24,873 bases of DNA. It comes from an uncultured beta proteobacterium (GTDB taxonomy: Bacteria; Pseudomonadota; Gammaproteobacteria; Burkholderiales; Burkholderiaceae). The stretch covers positions 1-24,873 of the forward strand of contig CAIMXN010000254.1 in the NCBI GenBank assembly GCA_903845455.1. Reading direction: 5' to 3'. Each line of letters begins with the position of its first letter. Within the stretch, counting starts at the first letter, position 1. The notes below the pieces were generated by a model. It saw nothing but the letters and a program-made list of their open reading frames with translations, was not told where the DNA came from and searched no databases. A program made the translations under genes and the position numbers. Below are positions 5,659 through 11,798 of the stretch, one piece after another.

Positions 5659-6105
5659 ATGAAAAAAATAATCCCAGTTGTTCTTTTGCTCCTTTCGATA
5701 GTTGGGTTATCTCAAGCCGCAGATACTGTGCCTATTAAGTCAGACCCAGTTTGGCTAACTGATGTAAGGGCAAGCATTAAGTCTGAAAAATACAATCAGG
5801 CAATACAGCAATTACAGGCTGCCAATGAAACCAGTTCAGCCGATTGGAATAACTTAATGGGCTATAGCCTACGCAAGAAACAGCCACCCGATTTAGTGGG
5901 GGCAGAAAAGTACTATCAAGCAGCATTAAAAATAGACCCGAATCATCGCGGCGCTCTTGAATATTACGGGCAGCTAAAGTTAATTAATAATGATCTGCCT
6001 GGGGCTGAGGCCTTATTGGCGAGATTAGACAAGGCCTGTACTTTTGGTTGTGAGGAATATTCGGATTTAAAAGGGGCTATACAAAAATATAAGTCTAAGA
6101 AATAG
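5659..6105 (+). CDS. Exported tetratricopeptide-repeat protein
   Basis: This 148-residue protein has a signal peptide (residues 1-20, ending LSQA). The rest is helical with TPR-like units: IKSEKYNQAIQQLQAANE, then DLVGAEKYYQAALKIDPNHRGALEYYGQLKL, which has the A-YY--AL-IDP pattern, then NDLPGAEALLARLDKAC. TPRs bind partner proteins, and a periplasmic location is inferred. Two cysteines near the end (CTFGCEEY) could form a disulphide. The TAG stop at 6103-6105 overlaps the first bases of element copy 7. No partner can be named. Confidence 0.85.
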   Translation: MKKIIPVVLLLLSIVGLSQAADTVPIKSDPVWLTDVRASIKSEKYNQAIQQLQAANETSSADWNNLMGYSLRKKQPPDLVGAEKYYQAALKIDPNHRGALEYYGQLKLINNDLPGAEALLARLDKACTFGCEEYSDLKGAIQKYKSKK

Positions 6106-6182
6106 AGTCAGGGGTCATAAGTCCTGGTCAATTCCGCCCCAAGCCACTAAGAATTACCAAAACCACCTTTGGGTGGTTTTTT
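6101..6182 (+). repeat. tRNA-Phe-derived element, copy 7
   Basis: AATAGAGTCAGGGGTC overlaps the TPR stop codon. Then CCTGG, TCAATTCCGCC, CCAAGCC and ACTA ending at 6149, where the CCA has become CTA. The terminator stem AAACCACC/GGTGGTTT (6160-6179) is intact. Pairing of the minihelix is weakened here. Confidence 0.82.
6159..6182. terminator. Bidirectional terminator of element copy 7
   Basis: AAACCACC (6160-6167), TTTG, GGTGGTTT (6172-6179), with T-runs on both strands. It sits between the convergent TPR and cupin genes and could serve both. Confidence 0.75.
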
Positions 6183-6189
6183 CATTTAA

Positions 6190-6855
6190 TCAAAGTAGAT
6201 TATTGAGATGGCCAGTTTTTACATAGATGAGTGCACCCTCTGATTTGGTGAAGGGTGTGTGTTTACTATATCTCGGACTTCGTATCCATGTTCCAGCAGG
6301 ATACGATCCATACTCGTCATAAAATACTCCTTTAAGAACAAATATTTCTTCTCCCCCTGGGTGAACATGGGGATTAAAAATTGTATTTGGGGCCCAGTGA
6401 ACTAAAGCTGTTCCAACACCGTCAAATTCATGAAGCGGCATTACGGATAGACCCGTAACTAACCCAGGATGCCAAGTGGCTGTAGTTGTATCTATTCTTA
6501 CTATTGAATCATCTTGGGCATTAAATTGCCTTAGCTTTACAAATAAGACACAACCCTCTTTTGAGTGTGGAGCATGTTTGCTGTTGTGTGGATTGCGAAT
6601 ATAGGTACCAGCTGGATAGTGACCATTCTCATCAGAAAATGTACCCTCAAGAACCAGTACTTCTTCTCCACCCCCATGAGTATGTTCAGTGAAAAATGAT
6701 TCGGGGCTGTACTTAACCAGTGAGCTGGCTCGTGCAACCTCATCGCCAACTCGATCAAGATATTTTCTTTCGATGCCTGGAACAGGCGACGGGTTCCAGT
6801 CTAAGTCCAAGGTATTCATTACTGCCTTCTGGGTAAAATCGGAATTAATATTCAT
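6190..6855 (-). CDS. Double ChrR-like cupin protein
   Basis: The protein has 221 residues and two tandem cupin domains of the ChrR type (PF12973). The first has EHTHGGGEEVLVLEG (His58, His60, Glu64) and KHAPHS (His93). The second has PHVHPGGEEIFVLKG (His162, His164, Glu168) and KHTPF (His198). Each set suits one metal ion, so both sites look intact. In ChrR this domain controls a sigma factor under singlet oxygen. Here the zinc-binding N-terminal ASD domain is absent, so it is more likely a stand-alone metal-dependent enzyme or stress protein. It is one of the genes pointing against the elements. There is no signal peptide. Confidence 0.88.
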   Translation of the reverse strand: MNINSDFTQKAVMNTLDLDWNPSPVPGIERKYLDRVGDEVARASSLVKYSPESFFTEHTHGGGEEVLVLEGTFSDENGHYPAGTYIRNPHNSKHAPHSKEGCVLFVKLRQFNAQDDSIVRIDTTTATWHPGLVTGLSVMPLHEFDGVGTALVHWAPNTIFNPHVHPGGEEIFVLKGVFYDEYGSYPAGTWIRSPRYSKHTPFTKSEGALIYVKTGHLNNLL

Positions 6856-6892
6856 TTATATGTTCACATAGAAAGCCATCAGCCTACTGGAA

Positions 6893-6985
6893 ATAGGATT
6901 AAACATCCTAAGCCCTGGTCAATTTCGCCCCGGACCACCAAAAAACACCAAAACTACCTTCGGGCGGTTTTTTCCTTTGGGCTGG
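6893..6985 (+). repeat. tRNA-Phe-derived element, copy 8
   Basis: AATAGGATTAAACATCCT, then CCCTGG, TCAATTTCGCC, CCGGACC and ACCA ending at 6940. The terminator-like hairpin at 6951-6970 (AAACTACC/GGCGGTTT, one mismatch) has six T, then CTTTGGGCTGGCAG as in copy 2. It lies upstream of the divergent cupin start and follows no plus-strand gene, yet keeps the same polarity as all other copies. Confidence 0.85.
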
Positions 6986-7023
6986 CAGAGGACTGCCATT
7001 GATGGGCGATTGCTATGTAACCT

Positions 7024-7096
7024 CCATCAAGACACACCCTTTAAAAGCACGCATCAAATTTACACCCTTATTTCAGACGATGTCGTTTAAAACGGC
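7024..7096. repeat. Two-palindrome module, copy 8b (truncated element)
   Basis: It aligns without gaps with 1478-1550: CCATCAAGA, palindrome A (7036-7050), a remnant resembling the tRNA middle, and palindrome B (7082-7096, GTCGTTTAAAACGGC). It abuts the 3' end of the minus-strand cytochrome gene, whereas in 1478-1550 the same module leads into a plus-strand gene. Confidence 0.6.
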
Positions 7097-7098
7097 AT

Positions 7099-7464
7099 TT
7101 ATGATTTTGATGACTTTTTGGCAATCCTTTTATTAATGTCTTTGAGCATTAGCTCATCGGGCTCTTTCCAATTAGCCCCAGTTTGGTTTGCCATATAGAC
7201 TACCGCAGAAGCAAATTCAGCAACGGTTAAGTCCGGCTTCCCACCCTTTGGCGGCATCGCTCCTACGCCGTGATAACCATCAGAAGTAATGTGGGCCTGA
7301 CCCTCTTTGATTAACTTACCCCATTGCTTTTGATTACCCACCATGGGAGCCTTATTCAGACCCGTGGCATGACAGTTAGAGCAAACAGCTTTGTAGGTTT
7401 GTTCACCACTAGCCATGCTGAGTGAGCCGAGGAAAGACAGGCCGAGAAATAGGAAATATTTCAT
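7099..7464 (-). CDS. Periplasmic class I cytochrome c (c5-like)
   Basis: This 121-residue protein has a signal peptide (residues 1-19). Haem is attached at CSNCH (residues 28-32). The distal ligand is probably Met70 in GVGAMPPKGG, and ATGLNKAPMVG fits the c5/c555 group of small monohaem electron carriers. A lysine-rich tail (KRIAKKSSKS) is unusual and may aid docking. It is divergent from the histidine phosphatase, with a 50-bp AT-rich shared upstream region (7465-7514) likely to hold both promoters. Confidence 0.92.
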   Translation of the reverse strand: MKYFLFLGLSFLGSLSMASGEQTYKAVCSNCHATGLNKAPMVGNQKQWGKLIKEGQAHITSDGYHGVGAMPPKGGKPDLTVAEFASAVVYMANQTGANWKEPDELMLKDINKRIAKKSSKS

Positions 7465-7514
7465 ATTTTCTGAATATTTAAAATAAAGTACGAAAAGTAT
7501 ATATTTGAATCAAT

Positions 7515-8099
7515 ATGAAAAAAACAATTACTCATTTAATCCATGTAATTTTATGGACCTTTTGCCTATATTTCCCAATACAAACGAAGGCGGCATTAGT
7601 AGGCGATCTAAAAGATGGGCAGCATGTCTTATTGATGAGGCATGCCGATGCGCCTGGTTACGGAGATCCTGCTGGCTATGTCATCGAGCAGTGTTCCACT
7701 CAGCGTAACTTGGGTGATTACGGCAAAAGGCAAGCTAAGGCAATAGGGGCATGGTTAACCATCCAGGGGATTCAAAAGGCAGACGTGTTTAGTAGTCCGT
7801 GGTGTAGATGTTTAGATACGGCAAATATTATCAATAAAGGCCCAGTAAAAATTGAACCATCACTCGGATCATTTTTTGACGATATGAACCTAGAAAAAAG
7901 GCAAACCAAAGCACTAGGAGAGTTTATTAAAAATGAGTTGGTCAAGCAATCTAAGGTGCCCCTGATTCTGGTTACACATCATGTCAATATTCAAGCTTTC
8001 ACGGGCAGAGTTGTAGATGTGGGCGATATGGTTTTAGTAAAGGTGAATAAAAATGGAGAATATCTATCACACACAATATATTCGAGCCCAAAGCCATAG
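7515..8099 (+). CDS. Exported histidine phosphatase family protein
   Basis: This 194-residue protein has an N-terminal signal (about residues 1-27). The histidine phosphatase core shows LLMRHADAPG (phospho-acceptor His43 in RHA), SSPWCRCLDTA (Arg98) and LVTHHVNI (His155). This matches small periplasmic branch-1 phosphatases with an RHA motif in place of RHG. Substrates of such proteins are mostly unknown. It is co-directional with sodC 126 bp downstream, with no element between the two. Confidence 0.88.
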   Translation: MKKTITHLIHVILWTFCLYFPIQTKAALVGDLKDGQHVLLMRHADAPGYGDPAGYVIEQCSTQRNLGDYGKRQAKAIGAWLTIQGIQKADVFSSPWCRCLDTANIINKGPVKIEPSLGSFFDDMNLEKRQTKALGEFIKNELVKQSKVPLILVTHHVNIQAFTGRVVDVGDMVLVKVNKNGEYLSHTIYSSPKP

Positions 8100-8225
8100 T
8101 CAGCACTTCACTGTGGTTGGGGATCTGCCCTAATAAAACTACTGTAAATATGGTCTCTATTTAAAAGACATTTGTGTCAGAATAAAATAGATTTTTGAGT
8201 CAATATAAATTCAGGGAGACAAGAG

Positions 8226-8750
8226 ATGACTAAAAGTATTTCTTTATTGGTAGGTGTTTTGGCTGTTTTATCATTAGTGGCTTGCCAGTCAATGGAGCGT
8301 GGAACAGGACAAAAAGCATCTGCCACCCTAGATTCACGTTCAGGCTCGAATGCAAAAGGTACGGTTAACTTTGTATGGCAAGGGTATGATGTTTTAGTAA
8401 CCGGTAACTTTTCTGGTTTGAAGCCAAATGCTGAGCAAGGGTTTCATGTTCATGAAAAAGGAGACTGCTCTGCTCCTGATGCAACCAGTGCGGGCGGACA
8501 CTTTAATCCAGATACTGCATCACATGGTATGCCCGGAAGTGGCTCAAATCATGCTGGAGATATGCCAAACATTAAATCAGACGCTAATGGTAATGCAGTT
8601 TATTCGGCAAAGTTAAGCGGGTTTTCTGTTAGTAGTGGGCCAACCGGAATATTGGGAAGATCTGTTGTTGTTCATCGCGACCCCGATGATTACAAATCAC
8701 AGCCAGCTGGTAACTCAGGCCCAAGAATTGCGTGTGGCCTTATTAAGTAG
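8226..8750 (+). CDS. sodC: Lipoprotein Cu/Zn superoxide dismutase
   Basis: This 174-residue protein has a lipoprotein signal ending SLVAC (Cys20), so it is membrane-anchored in the periplasm. It converts superoxide to oxygen and hydrogen peroxide. Copper and zinc ligands are all visible: His74 and His76 (FHVHEKGD), His92 (GGHFNP), His100, His109, Asp112 (NHAGDMPN) and His150 (VVVHRDPDD). The disulphide pair is Cys81 and Cys170, and the end NSGPRIACGLI is the family signature. A strong ribosome binding site (CAGGGAGA) precedes the ATG. The TAG stop is followed at once by element copy 9. Confidence 0.96.
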   Translation: MTKSISLLVGVLAVLSLVACQSMERGTGQKASATLDSRSGSNAKGTVNFVWQGYDVLVTGNFSGLKPNAEQGFHVHEKGDCSAPDATSAGGHFNPDTASHGMPGSGSNHAGDMPNIKSDANGNAVYSAKLSGFSVSSGPTGILGRSVVVHRDPDDYKSQPAGNSGPRIACGLIK

Positions 8751-8833
8751 GGTTGAGCATTTTGTTATCGTGATTGATTCCACCCCAGGCCACCAAGAAA
8801 AACTAAAACCACCTTCGGGTGGTTTTTTATTTC
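8748..8833 (+). repeat. tRNA-Phe-derived element, copy 9
   Basis: The 5' half is degraded (8748-8775). GATTCCACC, CCAGGCC and ACCA ending at 8795 remain, followed by the perfect terminator AAACCACC-TTCG-GGTGGTTT (8806-8825) with six T. Confidence 0.8.
8805..8828 (+). terminator. Terminator hairpin of element copy 9 (sodC terminator)
   Basis: A perfect 8-bp stem with a TTCG loop and six T, 55 bp after the sodC stop codon. Confidence 0.85.
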
Positions 8834-8892
8834 TCGAATATTCTCAAGGTTGAGCTGTTAAGCGACGCGCATCGAAGCTCAGTTTTTGTGAT

Positions 8893-8907
8893 GCCGTTTA
8901 ACACGAC
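8893..8907. repeat. Palindrome B, third copy
   Basis: GCCGTTTAACACGAC is a diverged copy of GTCGTTTAAAACGAC (1536-1550), with the same following AAAT. It lies 28 bp before the next start codon, again just upstream of a gene. Confidence 0.5.
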
Positions 8908-8935
8908 AAATTCAATTAGACTCTAAAATTCGTCT

Positions 8936-9502
8936 ATGAAATGGCTTTTTCCTCTAGCGCTGGTTTTGCTCATATCCCACGGGTATGCTCAAGAAAACAT
9001 TAACCCTTATGATGTTCAGGTAAGCACAAGATTGATTGATAGTCACTTTCAGATACAAGCATCCTATACTGTTCCAATCAACCTCTGTACTGCCTATGCT
9101 TTTATTACGAGCTATGAGAGCGCAAAAAATATCCCAGGAATTTTAGAATCAAAAGTAATATCTCGGGCTGGTAATAAGGTGCGGGTTTATAGAGTGATCG
9201 AAGAGCAAATCCTACTTTTTTCAATCGAGATGAAGTCTCTTGTTGAATATACAGAGGTATCCAATCGATTGTTAACTTTCGAGCAAATTAGCGGCGATAC
9301 AAAGTTCTATAAAGGTAGTTGGAGACTCATTTCGGAAAAAGACTCAACGACATTTAAGTATGAATCCCTAGTGGAGCCCGATTCACTTATTCCTTCCACA
9401 GTGATTGAGTACTTTATTAAAAATAGTATTCGTGGGCGCTTTGAATTAATGGCTCAAAGAGCTTCCCAACAGAGGGTTGCTGAAATGCTGGCTTGTAAAT
9501 AG
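8936..9502 (+). CDS. Exported SRPBCC (START-like) protein
   Basis: This 188-residue protein has a signal peptide (residues 1-18, ending GYAQ). The body looks like a START/Bet v1-like hydrophobic-cavity domain (polyketide cyclase/dehydrase type): SYTVPINLCTAYAFITSYESAKNIPGI, alternating strands with VRVYRVIEEQILLFSIEMK, GSWRLISEKDSTTFKYESLVEP, and a long C-terminal helix. Such domains bind lipids or hydrophobic ligands. A periplasmic lipid-binding role is inferred. The ATG at 8936 is set by the signal peptide. Confidence 0.75.
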   Translation: MKWLFPLALVLLISHGYAQENINPYDVQVSTRLIDSHFQIQASYTVPINLCTAYAFITSYESAKNIPGILESKVISRAGNKVRVYRVIEEQILLFSIEMKSLVEYTEVSNRLLTFEQISGDTKFYKGSWRLISEKDSTTFKYESLVEPDSLIPSTVIEYFIKNSIRGRFELMAQRASQQRVAEMLACK

Positions 9503-9541
9503 CTATCTCACACTTTACTCATGCGCTGACCAAATCGTAAT

Positions 9542-9650
9542 GTGGTTTAAAGCGACAGTCTTAGAGACGGAATCATACCCTTAGGCCCTAGTCGATTACG
9601 CCTTAGGTCACCAAGAATAACAATGGCCCACTTATTAGGCCATTGTTATT
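9542..9650 (+). repeat. tRNA-Phe-derived element, copy 10
   Basis: A palindrome-B-like GTGGTTTAAAGCGAC leads (9543-9556). Then AGAGACGGAATCATACCC, CCTAG, TCGATTACGCC, TTAGG, TC and ACCA ending at 9613. CCTAG pairs with TTAGG, yet another compensated stem. A 13-bp perfect hairpin follows (9616-9628 with 9638-9650). Confidence 0.82.
9616..9650 (+). terminator. Long hairpin of element copy 10
   Basis: A 13-bp perfect stem ending in ATGGCC/GGCCAT with a 9-base loop. The T-rich tail is imperfect, so termination strength is uncertain. Confidence 0.6.
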
Positions 9651-9694
9651 TACTTCCTTAAATCGTGGTAGATTGTTTCTAAGGCAATTCAGGT

Positions 9695-9721
9695 TTGATA
9701 AGCATCCTGCAAAACTATAAA
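9695..9721 (+). promoter_or_regulatory. Possible promoter of the metallo-beta-lactamase gene
   Basis: TTGATA (9695-9700), 15-bp spacer and TATAAA (9716-9721). Both boxes are good but the spacing is short. Confidence 0.4.
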
Positions 9722-9742
9722 AGTTAATCAAAGGCAATCGAC

Positions 9743-10657
9743 ATGAAAAAACTCATATCACTAGGGTTAATGGTGCTAATTTCAATTATTGGCCTATCAG
9801 CAATGTATAAGATTGCTTCTGCGAAAGAGCAAGAACTCTCAGGCGGTAAAGTAACCATCATCTACGATGCCTTTGGTAAGCCTTCTGACCTTGAGCGTGG
9901 CTGGGGATACTCTGCTTTAGTTGAATACGGCGGTAAGAGAATTCTATTTGACACGGGTGGTCAATATGCAGCATTTAAAGCCAACGTCGATAGACTGAAT
10001 ATCGACTTATCAAAAATAGATTTTGTAGTGCTTTCCCACAGACATGGTGACCATACGAGTGGATTAGCCTATGTGCTTGAGAAAAATCCTAATGTGGTTA
10101 TATATGCTCCGATTGAAACAGGTTCTTTTGGAACCCCATTTAGTGCGCCGCAAGCGCTCCAAAGAAAAGTTGACTTATTGCCCGATGATTTGCAGTATTT
10201 TGATGGCAAAATCGGTAAAGCCTCAGTAGATTCACCGTGGAAGAATGTAAATATCACTCGCATTACTGATACAACTGAAGTGGCACCAAATATTTTCCTG
10301 ATTAGAACGGTATCCGATGTTAAGGGCACTCTAGAACTTGCTGAAGTCTCCATGGCGATTAAGACGCCAAAAGGATTGGCAGTGATCGTAGGCTGTTCCC
10401 ATCCAGGCATTGAAAAAATATTAGCAAAGGCAAGCGAAATTAATCCAAATATCTACACTATTGCTGGCGGGCTTCACTTGGTTGATAAATCAGATGATGC
10501 AGTCAGGCAAACCGTGGCTAATTTTAAAGAAAAGTGGAAGCTGCAAAGGGTGGCCGCAGGTCACTGCACCGGACATTTTGCCCAAGTGGAAATTGCTAAG
10601 GTATTTGCAGACAAGCAAGATCATTCGGGTCTTGGGGAAGTAATTCTGCTGCCCTGA
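9743..10657 (+). CDS. Membrane-anchored or exported metallo-beta-lactamase fold hydrolase
   Basis: This 304-residue protein has an N-terminal hydrophobic segment (about residues 4-22) that anchors or exports it. The fold is shown by ILFDTGG (68-73), the metal motif SHRHGDH (98-104), GCSHPG and the late histidines AGGLHL and AGHCTGH. The YDAFGK...WGYSALVEY start and the GCSHPGIE motif match the group annotated as dihydropterin-RFAP synthase-like MBL proteins. The true substrate of bacterial members is uncertain. It stands alone between element copies 10 and 11. Confidence 0.88.
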   Translation: MKKLISLGLMVLISIIGLSAMYKIASAKEQELSGGKVTIIYDAFGKPSDLERGWGYSALVEYGGKRILFDTGGQYAAFKANVDRLNIDLSKIDFVVLSHRHGDHTSGLAYVLEKNPNVVIYAPIETGSFGTPFSAPQALQRKVDLLPDDLQYFDGKIGKASVDSPWKNVNITRITDTTEVAPNIFLIRTVSDVKGTLELAEVSMAIKTPKGLAVIVGCSHPGIEKILAKASEINPNIYTIAGGLHLVDKSDDAVRQTVANFKEKWKLQRVAAGHCTGHFAQVEIAKVFADKQDHSGLGEVILLP

Positions 10658-10698
10658 GGTGTTTAGCAATGAGACACTTCATGTTTAGGTGGGGGTAA

Positions 10699-10785
10699 TT
10701 CAGAGACGGGATCAGACACCCTCAACCCTAGTCGATTTTGCCTCTAGCGACCAAGAAACACTCAAACCATCTTAGGTTTTCTTTA
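10699..10785 (+). repeat. tRNA-Phe-derived element, copy 11
   Basis: CAGAGACGGGATCAGACACCCT, then CCCTAG, TCGATTTTGCC, TCTAGCG and ACCA ending at 10753. CTAG pairs with CTAG. The terminator is decayed (AAACC/GGTTT, 10764-10779). It shares the AGAGACGG start with copy 10. Confidence 0.78.
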
Positions 10786-10837
10786 CTCAACGCCCTGTTA
10801 CTATCAGAGGAACCAATTTCCTTTAATGGAGTTAAAA

Positions 10838-11095
10838 ATGGATTTAGCCAAATTGTTTGCTGCTATTGTCTTTGCGTTACCGTTGGGAGTTAGCGCTCAA
10901 AAAGTACCAACATCGAATATTAATACCGCAGCACTCCCCCCTTCATTTACAGCTATTGATCAAAATAAAGACGGCTACATTACTCGTGATGAGGCTAAAA
11001 AAGCGGGTATCTCGAATATTAATTTTGATGCCGCAGATAAAAATAAGGATGGAAAGCTAAATCTTAGTGAATGGACACTAGTCAAATTTAACTAG
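10838..11095 (+). CDS. Small exported EF-hand calcium-binding protein
   Basis: The protein has 85 residues from the ATG at 10838, preferred to 10826 because GGAG (10828-10831) lies 6 bp upstream and MDLAKLFAAIVFALPLGVSA is a clean signal peptide. It has two canonical EF-hand loops, DQNKDGYITRDE (41-52) and DKNKDGKLNLSE (67-78), each with Asp/Asn at positions 1, 3 and 5 and Glu at 12. Both should bind calcium. It is a one-pair calcium sensor or buffer of the periplasm; its target is unknown. The TAG stop overlaps the remnant of element copy 12. Confidence 0.92.
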   Translation: MDLAKLFAAIVFALPLGVSAQKVPTSNINTAALPPSFTAIDQNKDGYITRDEAKKAGISNINFDAADKNKDGKLNLSEWTLVKFN

Positions 11096-11122
11096 GATTA
11101 GTCATTCCTTGGGCCATCAAAA
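11092..11122 (+). repeat. tRNA-Phe-derived element, copy 12 (internally deleted)
   Basis: The TAG stop of the EF-hand gene begins TAGGATTAGTCATTCCTT, followed directly by GGGCCATCA (11111-11119). The minihelix 5' arm and T-loop are missing and no terminator follows. This is the last recognisable copy in the window. Confidence 0.6.
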
Positions 11123-11258
11123 GGAGCTGAAACCTTTGCCCGTGAGTATGGTTTTATTCTACGTGAGAGCTTTAGGGTTATTACGGGTATGACCTTCATG
11201 TTTAAAAGAACAAACTAACATTAGATTCCATAAGCACTTTGAAAGCGTGGGAGGTAAG

Positions 11259-11678
11259 GTGAGCACAGATAACACAAATCAATTGGTTGAGCTGAGTTAT
11301 GTCAGCAAAGCAACCCAAAATATGGGGCTGTCAAGTTTGGTTCATTTATTTGATGTAGCTCAGAAATGGAATCAGGCGCACGAACTTACGGGCGTTTTAT
11401 TTTATGAAAACGGACATTTCGCACAGATACTCGAGGGCAGACGAGAAGATGTATTGTTTATTTGGGCAAAAATTCAAACAGATTATCGGCATACTGTCCT
11501 CCACCAAATTGAGCTAGATGAGATTGATCAAAAGCTCTTTCCTCATTGGGCCCTAAGATTTTATGGGGGAGACCAAATTGCCAAAGATGTTCCTCATCTG
11601 GCTGGGGTGCTCGATGGCCTACCTGATCACGATGTGGAGTTGTTAAGAATCATGCGCTCAGTTGCCAAGGGTAAATAA
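11259..11678 (+). CDS. BLUF-domain blue-light photoreceptor (short type)
   Basis: The protein has 139 residues from the GTG at 11259, chosen over 11247 because GGAGG (11250-11254) lies just before it. The FAD-binding BLUF domain is complete: Tyr14 (ELSYVS), Asn38 (KWNQAHELTGVLFY), Gln56 (HFAQILEG) and the semi-conserved Trp97 (FPHWALRF). Tyr and Gln carry the light reaction in known BLUF proteins. There is no effector domain, so it must act through a partner protein. It is cytosolic, has no signal peptide, and stands alone. Confidence 0.93.
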   Translation: MSTDNTNQLVELSYVSKATQNMGLSSLVHLFDVAQKWNQAHELTGVLFYENGHFAQILEGRREDVLFIWAKIQTDYRHTVLHQIELDEIDQKLFPHWALRFYGGDQIAKDVPHLAGVLDGLPDHDVELLRIMRSVAKGK

Positions 11679-11798
11679 CACTAGGCTGGAAGTCCTGATT
11701 CAGGTCAGATCTCTAAAGCTATCCTAAGGTATTTTTGCTTGTAAGCCCTTGGAGTCTTATGGGAGAATAGTTCTATATAAATTGATTGCGAATGAGTT

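Noticed and set aside
8157..8175. TTTAAAAGAC sequence before sodC as a further palindrome copy
   Set aside because: It has only a short imperfect repeat and no tRNA-like sequence nearby, so similarity may be chance in AT-rich DNA.
301..11122. CRISPR array
   Set aside because: Repeats are 400-1,900 bp apart with whole genes between them, vary in sequence, and no cas gene is present.
301..11122. Classical integron attC sites
   Set aside because: The copies show tRNA-Phe arms and a CCA end; I saw no consistent GTTRRRY/RYYYAAC core pair and there is no integron integrase in the window. Only the layout is similar.
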